A DNA stretch of 64,000 nt from assembly GCA_022510405.1 (NCBI GenBank), contig JAFLTP010000002.1, positions 62,001-126,000 on the forward strand, in the 5' to 3' direction. This stretch comes from Muribaculaceae bacterium (GTDB taxonomy: Bacteria > Bacteroidota > Bacteroidia > Bacteroidales > Muribaculaceae). Below, piece by piece: positions 45,660 through 54,261 of the stretch. Below the pieces are notes generated by a model. The model ran no database searches. It saw only the letters and a list, made by a program, of their open reading frames with translations, and was not told the DNA's origin. The translations under genes were made by a program, and so were the position numbers. Every line of letters starts with the position of its first letter. Position 1 is the stretch's first letter.

Positions 45660-46619
45660 ATGTCAACCACCCTAACTAAGACTGATTTCAACTTCCCGAA
45701 TCAAACTGCCGTTTATCACGGAAAAGTTCGTGACGTATACACAATAGGCAACGACCTAATGGTGATGGTTGCCACCGACCGTATTTCGGCCTTCGATGTT
45801 ATCCTTCCCGAAGGAATCCCTTACAAAGGACAGGTTCTCAATCAGATAGCGGCATATTTCCTGGATGCTTCAGCAGATATCGTTCCAAACTGGAAGATGG
45901 CTGTGCCCGATCCTATGGCAACTGTCGGTTTGAAAGCTGAAGGTGTTCCGGTGGAGATGATAATTCGAGGTTACCTCACCGGTAGCGCCTGGCGTGAATA
46001 TAAGGCCGGAGCCAGAGAGATTTGCGGTGTGAAACTTCCTGACGGGATGCGCGAGAACGAGAGATTCCCGGAACCAATTATCACTCCCACCACCAAAGCA
46101 GCCGAAGGTCATGACGAGAATATCTCCCGTGAGGAAATTATCGCCCAAGGTTTGGTTACCGAAGAGCATTACAAGGTGATGGAAGACTACACCCGTAAGC
46201 TTTTTGCATTAGGCACAAAGATGGCAAAAGAGAAGGGACTTCTTTTAGTTGACACTAAATATGAGTTCGGAATCCGTGACGGAAAAGTTTTGCTTATCGA
46301 TGAAGTACACACCCCGGATTCTTCTCGTTATTTCTATTCTGAGGGATATGAGGAAAGATTTGAAAAAGGAGAACCTCAGAGGCAACTCAGCAAGGAATTC
46401 GTGCGTCAATGGTTGATAGAGAATAGCTTCATGGGTAAGGAGGGACAGAAAGTTCCGGAAATGACACCTGAATTCATAGAAAGTGTTTCAGAAAGATATA
46501 TCGAACTTTACGAACACATCACAGGGCACAAATTCCACAAGGCAGACGAAACCGATCTGGCCGACCGCATCAAAACAAACGTGGAAGCTTGCTTGATAAC
46601 CCTCCGCAAAGACTTCTGA
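45660..46619 (+). CDS. purC: SAICAR synthetase
   Basis: 319 aa from the ATG at 45660. An upstream in-frame ATG (45579) would add 27 residues but lies before the -7 box. [53 protein letters not shown]-like NISREEI and [10 protein letters not shown] are typical. It joins CAIR and aspartate in purine synthesis. Longer than the E. coli form, as in yeast and many Bacteroidetes. A strong terminator follows. Confidence 0.95.
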   Translation: MSTTLTKTDFNFPNQTAVYHGKVRDVYTIGNDLMVMVATDRISAFDVILPEGIPYKGQVLNQIAAYFLDASADIVPNWKMAVPDPMATVGLKAEGVPVEMIIRGYLTGSAWREYKAGAREICGVKLPDGMRENERFPEPIITPTTKAAEGHDENISREEIIAQGLVTEEHYKVMEDYTRKLFALGTKMAKEKGLLLVDTKYEFGIRDGKVLLIDEVHTPDSSRYFYSEGYEERFEKGEPQRQLSKEFVRQWLIENSFMGKEGQKVPEMTPEFIESVSERYIELYEHITGHKFHKADETDLADRIKTNVEACLITLRKDF

Positions 46620-46643
46620 TTTTATATCAGTTTTTATATCAGC

Positions 46644-46692
46644 AAAAAACGTCCAATCCCATCAAAATCTAATGATAGGATTGGATGTTTTT
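46644..46692. terminator. Bidirectional intrinsic terminator after purC
   Basis: ACGTCCAATCC (46649-46659) pairs with GGATTGGATGT (46678-46688), one G-T wobble. The stem is flanked by AAAAAA on the left and TTTTT on the right, so it can stop transcripts from both sides. Confidence 0.85.
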
Positions 46693-46880
46693 AAATCTGC
46701 ATGACATTCGGGCACCTAAATTTCTACAAAAATTGTGGGATGGACAATGTAGTCAGGGTCTTCTCTGGAACAATTTATTCCAAACTGTCTGTCTGACCAG
46801 TGAAAAGTAATAGTTTATATAAATTTTTATCTAATGGAATTAAGAAACGGAATATTTCGAAAGGATACGACAAAGTTCTT

Positions 46881-49523
46881 TCATAAGCCTTTCCTGAAGG
46901 AGAGTGCTTTTTTTATTGAATCCCAAGACTCAAAACTTATCGTGCTTATATTCCCATCATAGTCGCATAAATATATTTTCTCAGAATCATCACTCCATTT
47001 TAAATTTATAATATACATATCCAGTTGAATTGCAGGTGAAATTTCCAATCCGGACACTAAATCCCAAAATCTCACAACACCCATATATTGAGATGTGACA
47101 AAATAACGAGAGTCTGGTGAGATATCTATGGAATATATTTTATCTTCTAATCTCTTTTTATAAAGAAATGACAGGTTATCATATTTAAAAATATATATGT
47201 GATTGTTATCTAACATCTTATAATCAGATCCTACAACAATTAAATATTTTTTGTCCGGGCTTGTCAGTATATTATCGATATACATAGGAAAGTTCTCATA
47301 TATTTGTTTCTTTATTTTTCCTGTATTGATATCAATCATTACCATTCCACTCTCAGTCTTGTTCTTTTTGACCGGTATAATAATCTGATTTTTATTTTCA
47401 TCAATAAAACTCTCATGTATTCTGAAATCCGGTTGAGCAAATTTAAATTTTTCTGAATCCAATACTATTTGTTTTTTCTTTTTATCAAAAATACAAAAAT
47501 TATTACTTCCATCTATAAGGCATATTAAATTACCATTTTCTGAAACTCTTGCATTTTCATATTTAGATTCTATTTTGTCTTTCAACAGGGAGTCAGTCAA
47601 ATTATTAAAGATAATTTGGTCAAAACATTCTATTTTTGCTAAAGAAGGGTCTAATAATTTTGAAGAGAATATCAAACTGTTTAACTTTGGATTTCTAATA
47701 TAGTGCAAGGAATCATCTTTTAAAGAGTAAATATAGATGGGACTTCTATAGGAGGGCATTATCAAATGTTCCCCGTCTTTAGTCATCAATAAATCGTTAA
47801 CGCCTTCAATCCCGGTACTTTTAATATTTTCGTTATGGACATAATTTCTCAAAGAGCAGACATAAGTGTTTTTATCTGTAGACACTATTAAATCCTCCCC
47901 ATCATTACTGAGATCCATAGCACTCACAGTGAATCTATCAGTAGAAAAAATAAAGGACGACTCATCATTATCCAAATCTAATTTATAAACATTTCCATCA
48001 CTCAAACCATAATATAAAAATCTTTCATTGGCAGAAAGACAAAAATCTTTAATTAAAATTTTTCCACCTGCGAAAGATGGATCATATTCTTTTAATAAGT
48101 CCCCGTTTTGACTATTTAAAATCCTTATTATATTGTCACGACCTAATACCAGGAGTTGTGATTCGTTATTTATCGGTAAAAATTTATCTATCCGAACTCC
48201 CACGTTATTCTTCCAAACTGTCTTTTGATCCTTATAATCATAGCAAAAAATATATCCTTCATTGAAATTATTTATTTTTCCGTCACTAATAAATATAACT
48301 GGTTTCTGTTTACTAAAAGTGAGTTTTCCTCCATAATTATTCTCTTTTGTAGGTAATAAAATGGTATCATTTTTGGTAATTATTTTTATCACATTATCTT
48401 TGGTAAATAATGCTATGGTGTTGGGTTGGTCCGGTCTCATGAGAATGTCAAAATCAAATAAATACTCTTTCAATGACAACCATTCATCCTCCTTATATAT
48501 CCTATCTACATTGACCGAGATTCGTGAAATTTTCCCTCCGCTCTCAAAAAAAATATCATCTCCAATTTTTTTTATTTTACTAAACATCTTATTAAATGGT
48601 TCAGAATATAAAATATTACCTGTGGTTCTTTCTATAAGGTATAACTTAAATAAATTAATTCCAAAAAAATTATTTGAAGAAGGTATACAATCAATAAAAT
48701 CAAGATCTAGATCATCCACCACTACTCTTTTGGGTGACAAAAGACTATATCTAATTCCTCTCTCGATTTCCGGAGAATATGGCTTCTCATTCATTATCTT
48801 TATAAGTTCAGAAGTCGCTTTTTCACCTCCTATGTCTTCAAGATTCGCATATATTTGACTCGACAATACTTTCCCATTTTCTTTTTCTGATTTAAAAAGT
48901 AAGATAGAGATATAAACAATTATACCGATTAAAAACGCAATAAATAAGGAAAGCAGGAAAATTTTTCTTATTTTTTGTTTCCTCTTTTCCTTTTCATGTC
49001 TCTTCCAAAGAGAATCGAATTTTACATTAAAAAGTCGAGCCACCACCTTAATAAATGCCGCTTCTTTCCCGATTTCATTAACATTTATTCCTAATATTTC
49101 TTTATCGCCATTTAATTGTCGCAAAGCCATTGGAAAACATTCCTCTTCGGGAATGGGAGAATTAGGGGTTCCATCCACAATAAATGGGATAATAAAATCT
49201 TCGCGTCCGGTTTTTATAAATAATTCAACCTCATCTGAAACCCAATCACTCTTTGAGGCATTGGGAGAACACACTACAATCAGATACTGAGATACCTTGA
49301 GGGCTTTCTCTATTTCTTTTTTTAATTTACCACTGGATAAATCGGATTGATCTCTAAAGATTGGACGAATTTTATTTGGAAGATCAGGTTTTTCTTCCTT
49401 AATAAAAGCCGGCACTTTATAGTATTCAAGTTTTTTCTGTAGCCATTTTGCCCATTTTTCATCTAAATGATTATAACTGATGAAAGCAAAATATTCAAAC
49501 TTATTATTATTTTCAGAGATCAT
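46881..49523 (-). CDS. TIR-domain membrane protein with C-terminal WD40-like propeller
   Basis: 880 aa. Residues 9-165 form a TIR domain: YFAFISYNHLDEKWAKWLQK, IRPIFRDQSDLSSG (BB-loop region) and VVCSPNASKSDWVSDEVE, which contains the Glu position (98-100) that is catalytic in TIR NADases. A basic segment and one membrane helix follow (about 188-210, KIFLLSLFIAFLIGIIVYIS). The rest (230-880) is beta-rich with repeated S-x-D-x-R/K/E-x-L/F motifs (LSANERFLYYGLSDGNVY, TSPDKKYLIVVG, ISPDSRYFVTSQYMGVVRFW), a WD40-type propeller. The DNA is clearly more AT-rich than its neighbours. It follows the flippase gene after 19 bases. Likely a defence or stress effector; no partner genes beside it. Confidence 0.85.
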   Translation of the reverse strand: MISENNNKFEYFAFISYNHLDEKWAKWLQKKLEYYKVPAFIKEEKPDLPNKIRPIFRDQSDLSSGKLKKEIEKALKVSQYLIVVCSPNASKSDWVSDEVELFIKTGREDFIIPFIVDGTPNSPIPEEECFPMALRQLNGDKEILGINVNEIGKEAAFIKVVARLFNVKFDSLWKRHEKEKRKQKIRKIFLLSLFIAFLIGIIVYISILLFKSEKENGKVLSSQIYANLEDIGGEKATSELIKIMNEKPYSPEIERGIRYSLLSPKRVVVDDLDLDFIDCIPSSNNFFGINLFKLYLIERTTGNILYSEPFNKMFSKIKKIGDDIFFESGGKISRISVNVDRIYKEDEWLSLKEYLFDFDILMRPDQPNTIALFTKDNVIKIITKNDTILLPTKENNYGGKLTFSKQKPVIFISDGKINNFNEGYIFCYDYKDQKTVWKNNVGVRIDKFLPINNESQLLVLGRDNIIRILNSQNGDLLKEYDPSFAGGKILIKDFCLSANERFLYYGLSDGNVYKLDLDNDESSFIFSTDRFTVSAMDLSNDGEDLIVSTDKNTYVCSLRNYVHNENIKSTGIEGVNDLLMTKDGEHLIMPSYRSPIYIYSLKDDSLHYIRNPKLNSLIFSSKLLDPSLAKIECFDQIIFNNLTDSLLKDKIESKYENARVSENGNLICLIDGSNNFCIFDKKKKQIVLDSEKFKFAQPDFRIHESFIDENKNQIIIPVKKNKTESGMVMIDINTGKIKKQIYENFPMYIDNILTSPDKKYLIVVGSDYKMLDNNHIYIFKYDNLSFLYKKRLEDKIYSIDISPDSRYFVTSQYMGVVRFWDLVSGLEISPAIQLDMYIINLKWSDDSEKIYLCDYDGNISTISFESWDSIKKALSFRKGL

Positions 49524-49542
49524 GAATATAGTTGGTGGAAGA

Positions 49543-51015
49543 TCAGAGTTGTTTTTTGAATTTGCCGAACAAAAAGGTGACAGCTTCGGAGAGTTCCGGT
49601 GCCTTTCGTAGTTTCATTGCTCCAATAAATATTATCAATCCTCCTGTTACTTGAATAAGGAGAGAAATGACGGGAGATAACCACAATTTGGAAAGAAGCC
49701 AGCATCCTACACACATTAATAACGTGATGCCGGCAAACATAAGGAAGTCATTTGCGAAGGAGGTTAAAGAATATCCTGTGACTTTAGTCACCATCACTAT
49801 CACTACAATAAATGTAGCTATCGATGCCCATAATTGGCCCCAGACAAGCAATTCCACTGAATTAAACCATACTGTCGATAAAATCGCTACGGCAATGGCC
49901 ACGTCCTTTATGACTTCTATGCTGAAAAGTCTTTTGCCATATCCCAAGGCAAGCATATAATTCCCGAAAAGTGAAATCAAAACTACCAATATTCCTCTCA
50001 CACACAAAATCTGAAACAATGGAATTGCCGAATCCCATTTGTTTCCGAAAAGTGTATGGAAAAGTGGCTCTCCAACTATGGCCAGTCCGGCCAGAATCGG
50101 GAAGGTGATAAAAGCCGTGAACCTATTTATGCGCTGCATATATCTTTTAAAATCTATCGGATTATCCTGCACCTTGGCAAGCAACGGCACAAAACTCGAA
50201 GTAAAGATTTGCGACAAGGAGGCGCTTCCCATCTTGCTCCACTTGTCAGCCTGAGTATATACACCCAACGACCGCAATGAATAAAACGCACCGATTACAA
50301 AGGAATACACCGTAAGGAATAGGGTGTTAAGCATTGATGAGGAAAACACACTCAGTCCGATCCGCCAGATTTTCTTGAAAGATTCCTTATGAATCCAACA
50401 CCTTGGAAACCATCCTCCGGTTGCCCACAACATTCCTGTCTTAACACCGGCAAGACACACTGATTGCCAAACAAGAGCCCATGCTCCCCAACCCCATAAT
50501 GCCAAACCGATTCCCAAACCTCCTCCCACTATCTGTGCAATAACGTTGGAAACCGCAATCATCTTAACATCCATCATTTTCATAAGCCGGTTGGTCTGAA
50601 CAATGGCAAGCGCATTAAGCACAAATGTCAGAAACATTACTTTGGAAAGGGGTATGAGCCGCTGATCCCGTTGGAAAATATCTGCTATAATAGGAGCCCC
50701 AAACCAAAGAATAAAATAAATAGCTACACTAACAATGAGATTGAACCAAAACACCGTGGAATAATCCTGTTCCGTGGTGTGCTTTTGACGCAGTAGCGCA
50801 GCTCCGAAACCACTGTCAGCAAAAATAATTGCAAAAGATTGAAACACCAAAAGGGCACCTATGAGACCAAAATCCTCCTGACTGACAACATTCGCCAGAA
50901 CAATACCCACAACCCCATATAGCACCTGAGAGGCGATACGGTCTACCGTATTCCATTTCAGTGTACCCGCTGTCTTCTGCTTTAATGTTTTTTCGGGGTT
51001 GCCCGCCTCAGTCAT
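49543..51015 (-). CDS. Oligosaccharide flippase (Wzx/MOP family)
   Basis: 490 aa, about 14 membrane helices. GTLKWNTVDRIASQVLYGVV, FGLIGALLVFQSFA and FGAALLRQKHTTEQDYSTVF are typical of Bacteroidetes MOP-type lipopolysaccharide biosynthesis proteins (WzxC-like). It would flip undecaprenyl-linked sugar units across the inner membrane. Its start overlaps the DUF2807 gene by 8 bases; the TIR gene follows at 19 bases. Confidence 0.92.
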   Translation of the reverse strand: MTEAGNPEKTLKQKTAGTLKWNTVDRIASQVLYGVVGIVLANVVSQEDFGLIGALLVFQSFAIIFADSGFGAALLRQKHTTEQDYSTVFWFNLIVSVAIYFILWFGAPIIADIFQRDQRLIPLSKVMFLTFVLNALAIVQTNRLMKMMDVKMIAVSNVIAQIVGGGLGIGLALWGWGAWALVWQSVCLAGVKTGMLWATGGWFPRCWIHKESFKKIWRIGLSVFSSSMLNTLFLTVYSFVIGAFYSLRSLGVYTQADKWSKMGSASLSQIFTSSFVPLLAKVQDNPIDFKRYMQRINRFTAFITFPILAGLAIVGEPLFHTLFGNKWDSAIPLFQILCVRGILVVLISLFGNYMLALGYGKRLFSIEVIKDVAIAVAILSTVWFNSVELLVWGQLWASIATFIVVIVMVTKVTGYSLTSFANDFLMFAGITLLMCVGCWLLSKLWLSPVISLLIQVTGGLIIFIGAMKLRKAPELSEAVTFLFGKFKKQL

Positions 51016-51886
51016 CTTCTGTCACAACTGTCTGATAGTTGTCATCTTCCTCCTCTTCATCCTCTGCGTCGTCATCCTCTGCGTCGTCATCCTCTTCATC
51101 ATCCACCACTGTTGTGGGCTGAGACAGTGAGGGAACCGGCGTTCCTAATCTTTCATAGGCGTCTTCATCCATCTCGTCGGGAAGTTCAAAGAGTTTGCCT
51201 CCTCCCGTCTTCTTAATATGGGGATGACCTTTATAATAGATTTTTGTGGATCCCAAGCCTGTAACCTTAAGATTATCTATCGGCCAACAGCCGATACTTC
51301 CAGTGCCCAAAATCCTACATTTCACATTTTCCGCGCTCAATTGGTCGGCTGAAATTAGGCCCGCACCCACCATTCTGAAGTTAGCGTTTACACAACTGCC
51401 GGTCAGATATATGCTCCCGTTGCCCGTTGTTATTGCAGCCGTGACATTATTGGTTTTAAGATTTTCTACTGAGATGGAGCCGTTGCCTACTTGAGTGACA
51501 TTAAACGAAGCACATGGGGAAATAGACCTGACCTCAACCTGTTGCTCGGAATAACTTTCCAAGGAGGTAAGAAAATCAGAATATAGATAGATTACAGGTA
51601 AATCCGATTGACCCCATTTCTCATCACTGGGCTCTACCTTCAGATTCCCCTCATTCTTGTTTGTGAAAGTAAATATATCTTCACTGCCGGCCGGAGCATC
51701 ATAGCGGGCATAGCCTGTGGAGTCTGACAAATTTTTATATATCACTCTCACATTTCCATTTATCTTGAGTTTTTCAAATTGGCCTACCTCCACCGTGTAT
51801 CTTTCCGCAAAACTCGTTGCGGTGACGAGACAAACCATCACAACCCATAATATGTTTCGTCCTTTCATTCCTATAAAATCTTTCAT
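51008..51886 (-). CDS. DUF2807 (GIN domain) protein with acidic tail
   Basis: 292 aa with a signal peptide (ILWVVMVCLVTATSFA). The DUF2807 domain (about 28-235) repeats short V-x-G/T-G-x-G-S-I turns (TQVGNGSISVENL, TTGNGSIYLTGS, LGTGSIGCWPI), a right-handed beta-helix. The tail from about 250 is almost all Asp and Glu (DDEEDDDAEDDDAEDEEEED), built from a repeated 15-base unit. Its start overlaps the dusB stop (ATGA) and its end overlaps the flippase gene. Role unknown; the acidic tail may bind cations or basic partners. Confidence 0.82.
   Translation of the reverse strand: MKDFIGMKGRNILWVVMVCLVTATSFAERYTVEVGQFEKLKINGNVRVIYKNLSDSTGYARYDAPAGSEDIFTFTNKNEGNLKVEPSDEKWGQSDLPVIYLYSDFLTSLESYSEQQVEVRSISPCASFNVTQVGNGSISVENLKTNNVTAAITTGNGSIYLTGSCVNANFRMVGAGLISADQLSAENVKCRILGTGSIGCWPIDNLKVTGLGSTKIYYKGHPHIKKTGGGKLFELPDEMDEDAYERLGTPVPSLSQPTTVVDDEEDDDAEDDDAEDEEEEDDNYQTVVTEDD
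51057..51086 (-). repeat. Two tandem 15-base units in the acidic tail
   Basis: TCATCCTCTGCGTCG occurs twice in tandem and a third time in part (to 51095). It encodes DDDAE units of the DUF2807 protein. Confidence 0.7.
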
Positions 51887-52881
51887 ACCGTTTCTTTTGT
51901 TGCCGGAAAATAAACATTTTTTATCTCCTTAAAAATCTCTTCCAATTCTTCCAAAGTGTTTGCCCGAAGCATCCTTATTCTTGTAGGTCGAAAATCAGGC
52001 AAACCCTTTAGGAAAGGCGTGGCGGCCATATGACGTCTGATATGCAGAATCCCTCTCCTTTCATCCTTGCTTTCTATGCTTTCCCTTAATTGACGGAGCA
52101 ACATGTCAAATTTTTTTTCCACCGGGATTTCTATTTTTTCACCTTTGCCAATAAATTCTTTCATTTCCCGGAATATCCATGGGGCTCCGATCGACCCTCT
52201 GCCCACCATGACTCCATCCACATTGAATTTCTCAAATGCCTCCAAGGCTTTTTCCGGACTCGTGATATCTCCATTACCGATTATAGGTATCTCCATCCGT
52301 GGATCGGCCTTCAGTTCTCCTATAGGTTCCCAATCAGCCTCCCCGGTATACATCTGTGAACGTGTTCTTCCATGCACAGTCAATGCCGCAATACCACAAT
52401 CCTGAAGTCTGGGTCCCAAGTCTCCGATTATTTTACTGTTACAATCCCACCCCAGACGGGTTTTAACAGTGACCGGGAGATTAACGGCCTTTACAACACT
52501 TTCTGTTATATCCAAAAGTTTTGGGATATCTCTCAACATACCGGCGCCGGCTCCTTTCCCCGCAACCCTTTTCACCGGGCAACCGAAATTGATGTCAATT
52601 ATATCGGGTTGGGCTTTTTCAACAATTTTTGCTGCCTCTACCATGGCCTCCGGTTCTCTGCCGTATATTTGGATGGCCACAGGCCTTTCTTCAGCATTTA
52701 TCTGGAGTTTTCTCACCGTTGAAGGTATATCTCTCACCAAAGCTTCCGCCGACACGAATTCGGTATAGACCATCGCAGCCCCCTGTTCTTTACAGATTAG
52801 GCGGAATGACGGATCTGTGACATCCTCCATAGGTGCCAACATCACAGGCCGATTGCCAAGGTCGATATTCCCGATTTTCAT
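51883..52881 (-). CDS. dusB: tRNA-dihydrouridine synthase (DusB type)
   Basis: 332 aa TIM barrel. VMLAPMEDVTDPSFRLICKE at the start, the catalytic Cys101 in NFGCPVKRVAGKGAGAGM, TVKTRLGWD, HGRTRSQMY and NGDITSPEKA are characteristic. It reduces uridine in the D-loop of tRNA with FMN and NADPH. It lies 8 bases after the M16 gene and overlaps the next gene by 4 bases. Confidence 0.95.
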   Translation of the reverse strand: MKIGNIDLGNRPVMLAPMEDVTDPSFRLICKEQGAAMVYTEFVSAEALVRDIPSTVRKLQINAEERPVAIQIYGREPEAMVEAAKIVEKAQPDIIDINFGCPVKRVAGKGAGAGMLRDIPKLLDITESVVKAVNLPVTVKTRLGWDCNSKIIGDLGPRLQDCGIAALTVHGRTRSQMYTGEADWEPIGELKADPRMEIPIIGNGDITSPEKALEAFEKFNVDGVMVGRGSIGAPWIFREMKEFIGKGEKIEIPVEKKFDMLLRQLRESIESKDERRGILHIRRHMAATPFLKGLPDFRPTRIRMLRANTLEELEEIFKEIKNVYFPATKETV

Positions 52882-52889
52882 TCTTGCTC

Positions 52890-54131
52890 TCAGGTTAAGG
52901 TCAAGGTGGACAACCCCGGTTTGAACACCAATTCTGCCACCTCCCGCATATCCGCTGCTCTCACAGCCATGATCCGCTCTGCCGTAGTGGAGATGTCATG
53001 AACCTTATTGAAATACAACACGCTCTTTCCAAGAGACATGGCCCGGTTTTCAATATGATCGCTTGAAGCAAGAAGCTGTCCGCAGTATTGTCTTTTTATT
53101 TTCTCAAAAGCGGATTCTTTAATAGTGTCGTTACACAATATATCAACTTCTCTTTCTATCAGTTTTCTGCATTTGTTCACATTCGAAGGATCACATCCAA
53201 AATAAATCACCAGCAAACCGGTGTTGCTTAATAGACTCACATTGCTGTCGACCGCATAAACATATCCCTTTTTCTCACGTAATTCCCGATTAAGTTTGGA
53301 ATTCAGACACGGACCGGCCAGATAATTGTTGAGAAGGAAAAGTGCGAACCTTCTTTCGTCTTCCCTACCGAAGGCTCTCACGCCCATAATTGTGTTGGCC
53401 TGATGGGTGCCATGGTCTCTTTTTTCATCGAAATGTTCCATTGGAGGGGGCAAAATCCGGTTGTGCACCACTTCCACAGCAGCCATTCCACCGAAATATT
53501 TCTCCACTTTGCGGATCATTTCTTTTTCCGTAAGGGGCGTAACACAATACACCACCATATTTTTTGGTTGATAAAATTTATCCAGAAAACCTCGGCAGTC
53601 GGAGCCGGTTATATTCCTAACACTTTCAGGCGTACCCAAAATGTTGTGTGAAAGACCTGATCCTTTATAAGCCAATTCCTCGAACTCATCATAGATCCTT
53701 TCGGCCGGATTGTCAAGATAACTATAGATTTCCTCTATGATCACTTCCCGTTCCTTATCTATGTCGGGTGAAGGAAATCTGCTTGAAGTAACCAGGTCGG
53801 CGAGCAATTCCAGAGCACGGTCTTCGTAGCCGGCGGGTGCGTTGGTATATACCATTGTCTCTTCTTTGGATGTGTAGGCGTTTAATTCGCCTCCCACCAC
53901 CTCCATACGGGCAGAGATTTGCCAGGCCCTGCGTTTGTCGGTGCCCTTGAAAATGGTATGTTCCACAAAGTGTGCGAGCCCTTCATGGCGGGAATCTTCA
54001 TCACGGCTTCCCGCATTCACAACAACACCGATATAACTTACCATTCCTTCCCTTTGACGGCATACCACTCTCAAGCCGTTGGAAAGTATAAAAATTTCAT
54101 GTTTATGTAATTCTGATGTGTTTTGAGGCAT
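52890..54131 (-). CDS. M16-family zinc peptidase
   Basis: 413 aa without a signal peptide. HFVEHTIF at residues 54-61 is the inverted zinc motif HxxEH, with the third Glu about 76 residues on (EREVIIEEIYSYLDNPAE region). The C-terminal half is the inactive M16 partner domain. Family members (mitochondrial processing peptidase beta-like, PqqL-like) cleave peptides in a clam-shell chamber. First gene of the M16-dusB-DUF2807-flippase operon. Confidence 0.93.
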   Translation of the reverse strand: MPQNTSELHKHEIFILSNGLRVVCRQREGMVSYIGVVVNAGSRDEDSRHEGLAHFVEHTIFKGTDKRRAWQISARMEVVGGELNAYTSKEETMVYTNAPAGYEDRALELLADLVTSSRFPSPDIDKEREVIIEEIYSYLDNPAERIYDEFEELAYKGSGLSHNILGTPESVRNITGSDCRGFLDKFYQPKNMVVYCVTPLTEKEMIRKVEKYFGGMAAVEVVHNRILPPPMEHFDEKRDHGTHQANTIMGVRAFGREDERRFALFLLNNYLAGPCLNSKLNRELREKKGYVYAVDSNVSLLSNTGLLVIYFGCDPSNVNKCRKLIEREVDILCNDTIKESAFEKIKRQYCGQLLASSDHIENRAMSLGKSVLYFNKVHDISTTAERIMAVRAADMREVAELVFKPGLSTLTLT

Positions 54132-54174
54132 TAAAGCGATTTTTTAAGTTATGATATAGACGCTTTTCGCTTAA

Positions 54175-54209
54175 TTTGGCAAATTTAATAAAAATTCTGT
54201 CTAAATTTG
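54175..54209 (+). promoter_or_regulatory. Promoter-like pair for the ClC gene
   Basis: TTTG (54175-54178) and TAAATTTG (54202-54209) are 23 bases apart, a little long. It overlaps the M16 -7 box on the other strand. Confidence 0.45.
54180..54187 (-). promoter_or_regulatory. -7 box (TAAATTTG) for the M16 operon
   Basis: Minus-strand TAnnTTTG match 48 bases before the ATG at 54131; no -33 box at normal spacing. Confidence 0.5.
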
Positions 54210-54261
54210 CGATTAATCTCAGAGTATTATGCCCCTCTCCATGAGAAGCCTTAAATAACCT

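Noticed and set aside
48361..48858. Plus-strand open frame of 165 codons opposite the TIR gene
   Set aside because: Composition follows the AT-rich opposite strand; no motif, no promoter. The minus-strand frame has clear TIR, membrane and propeller features.
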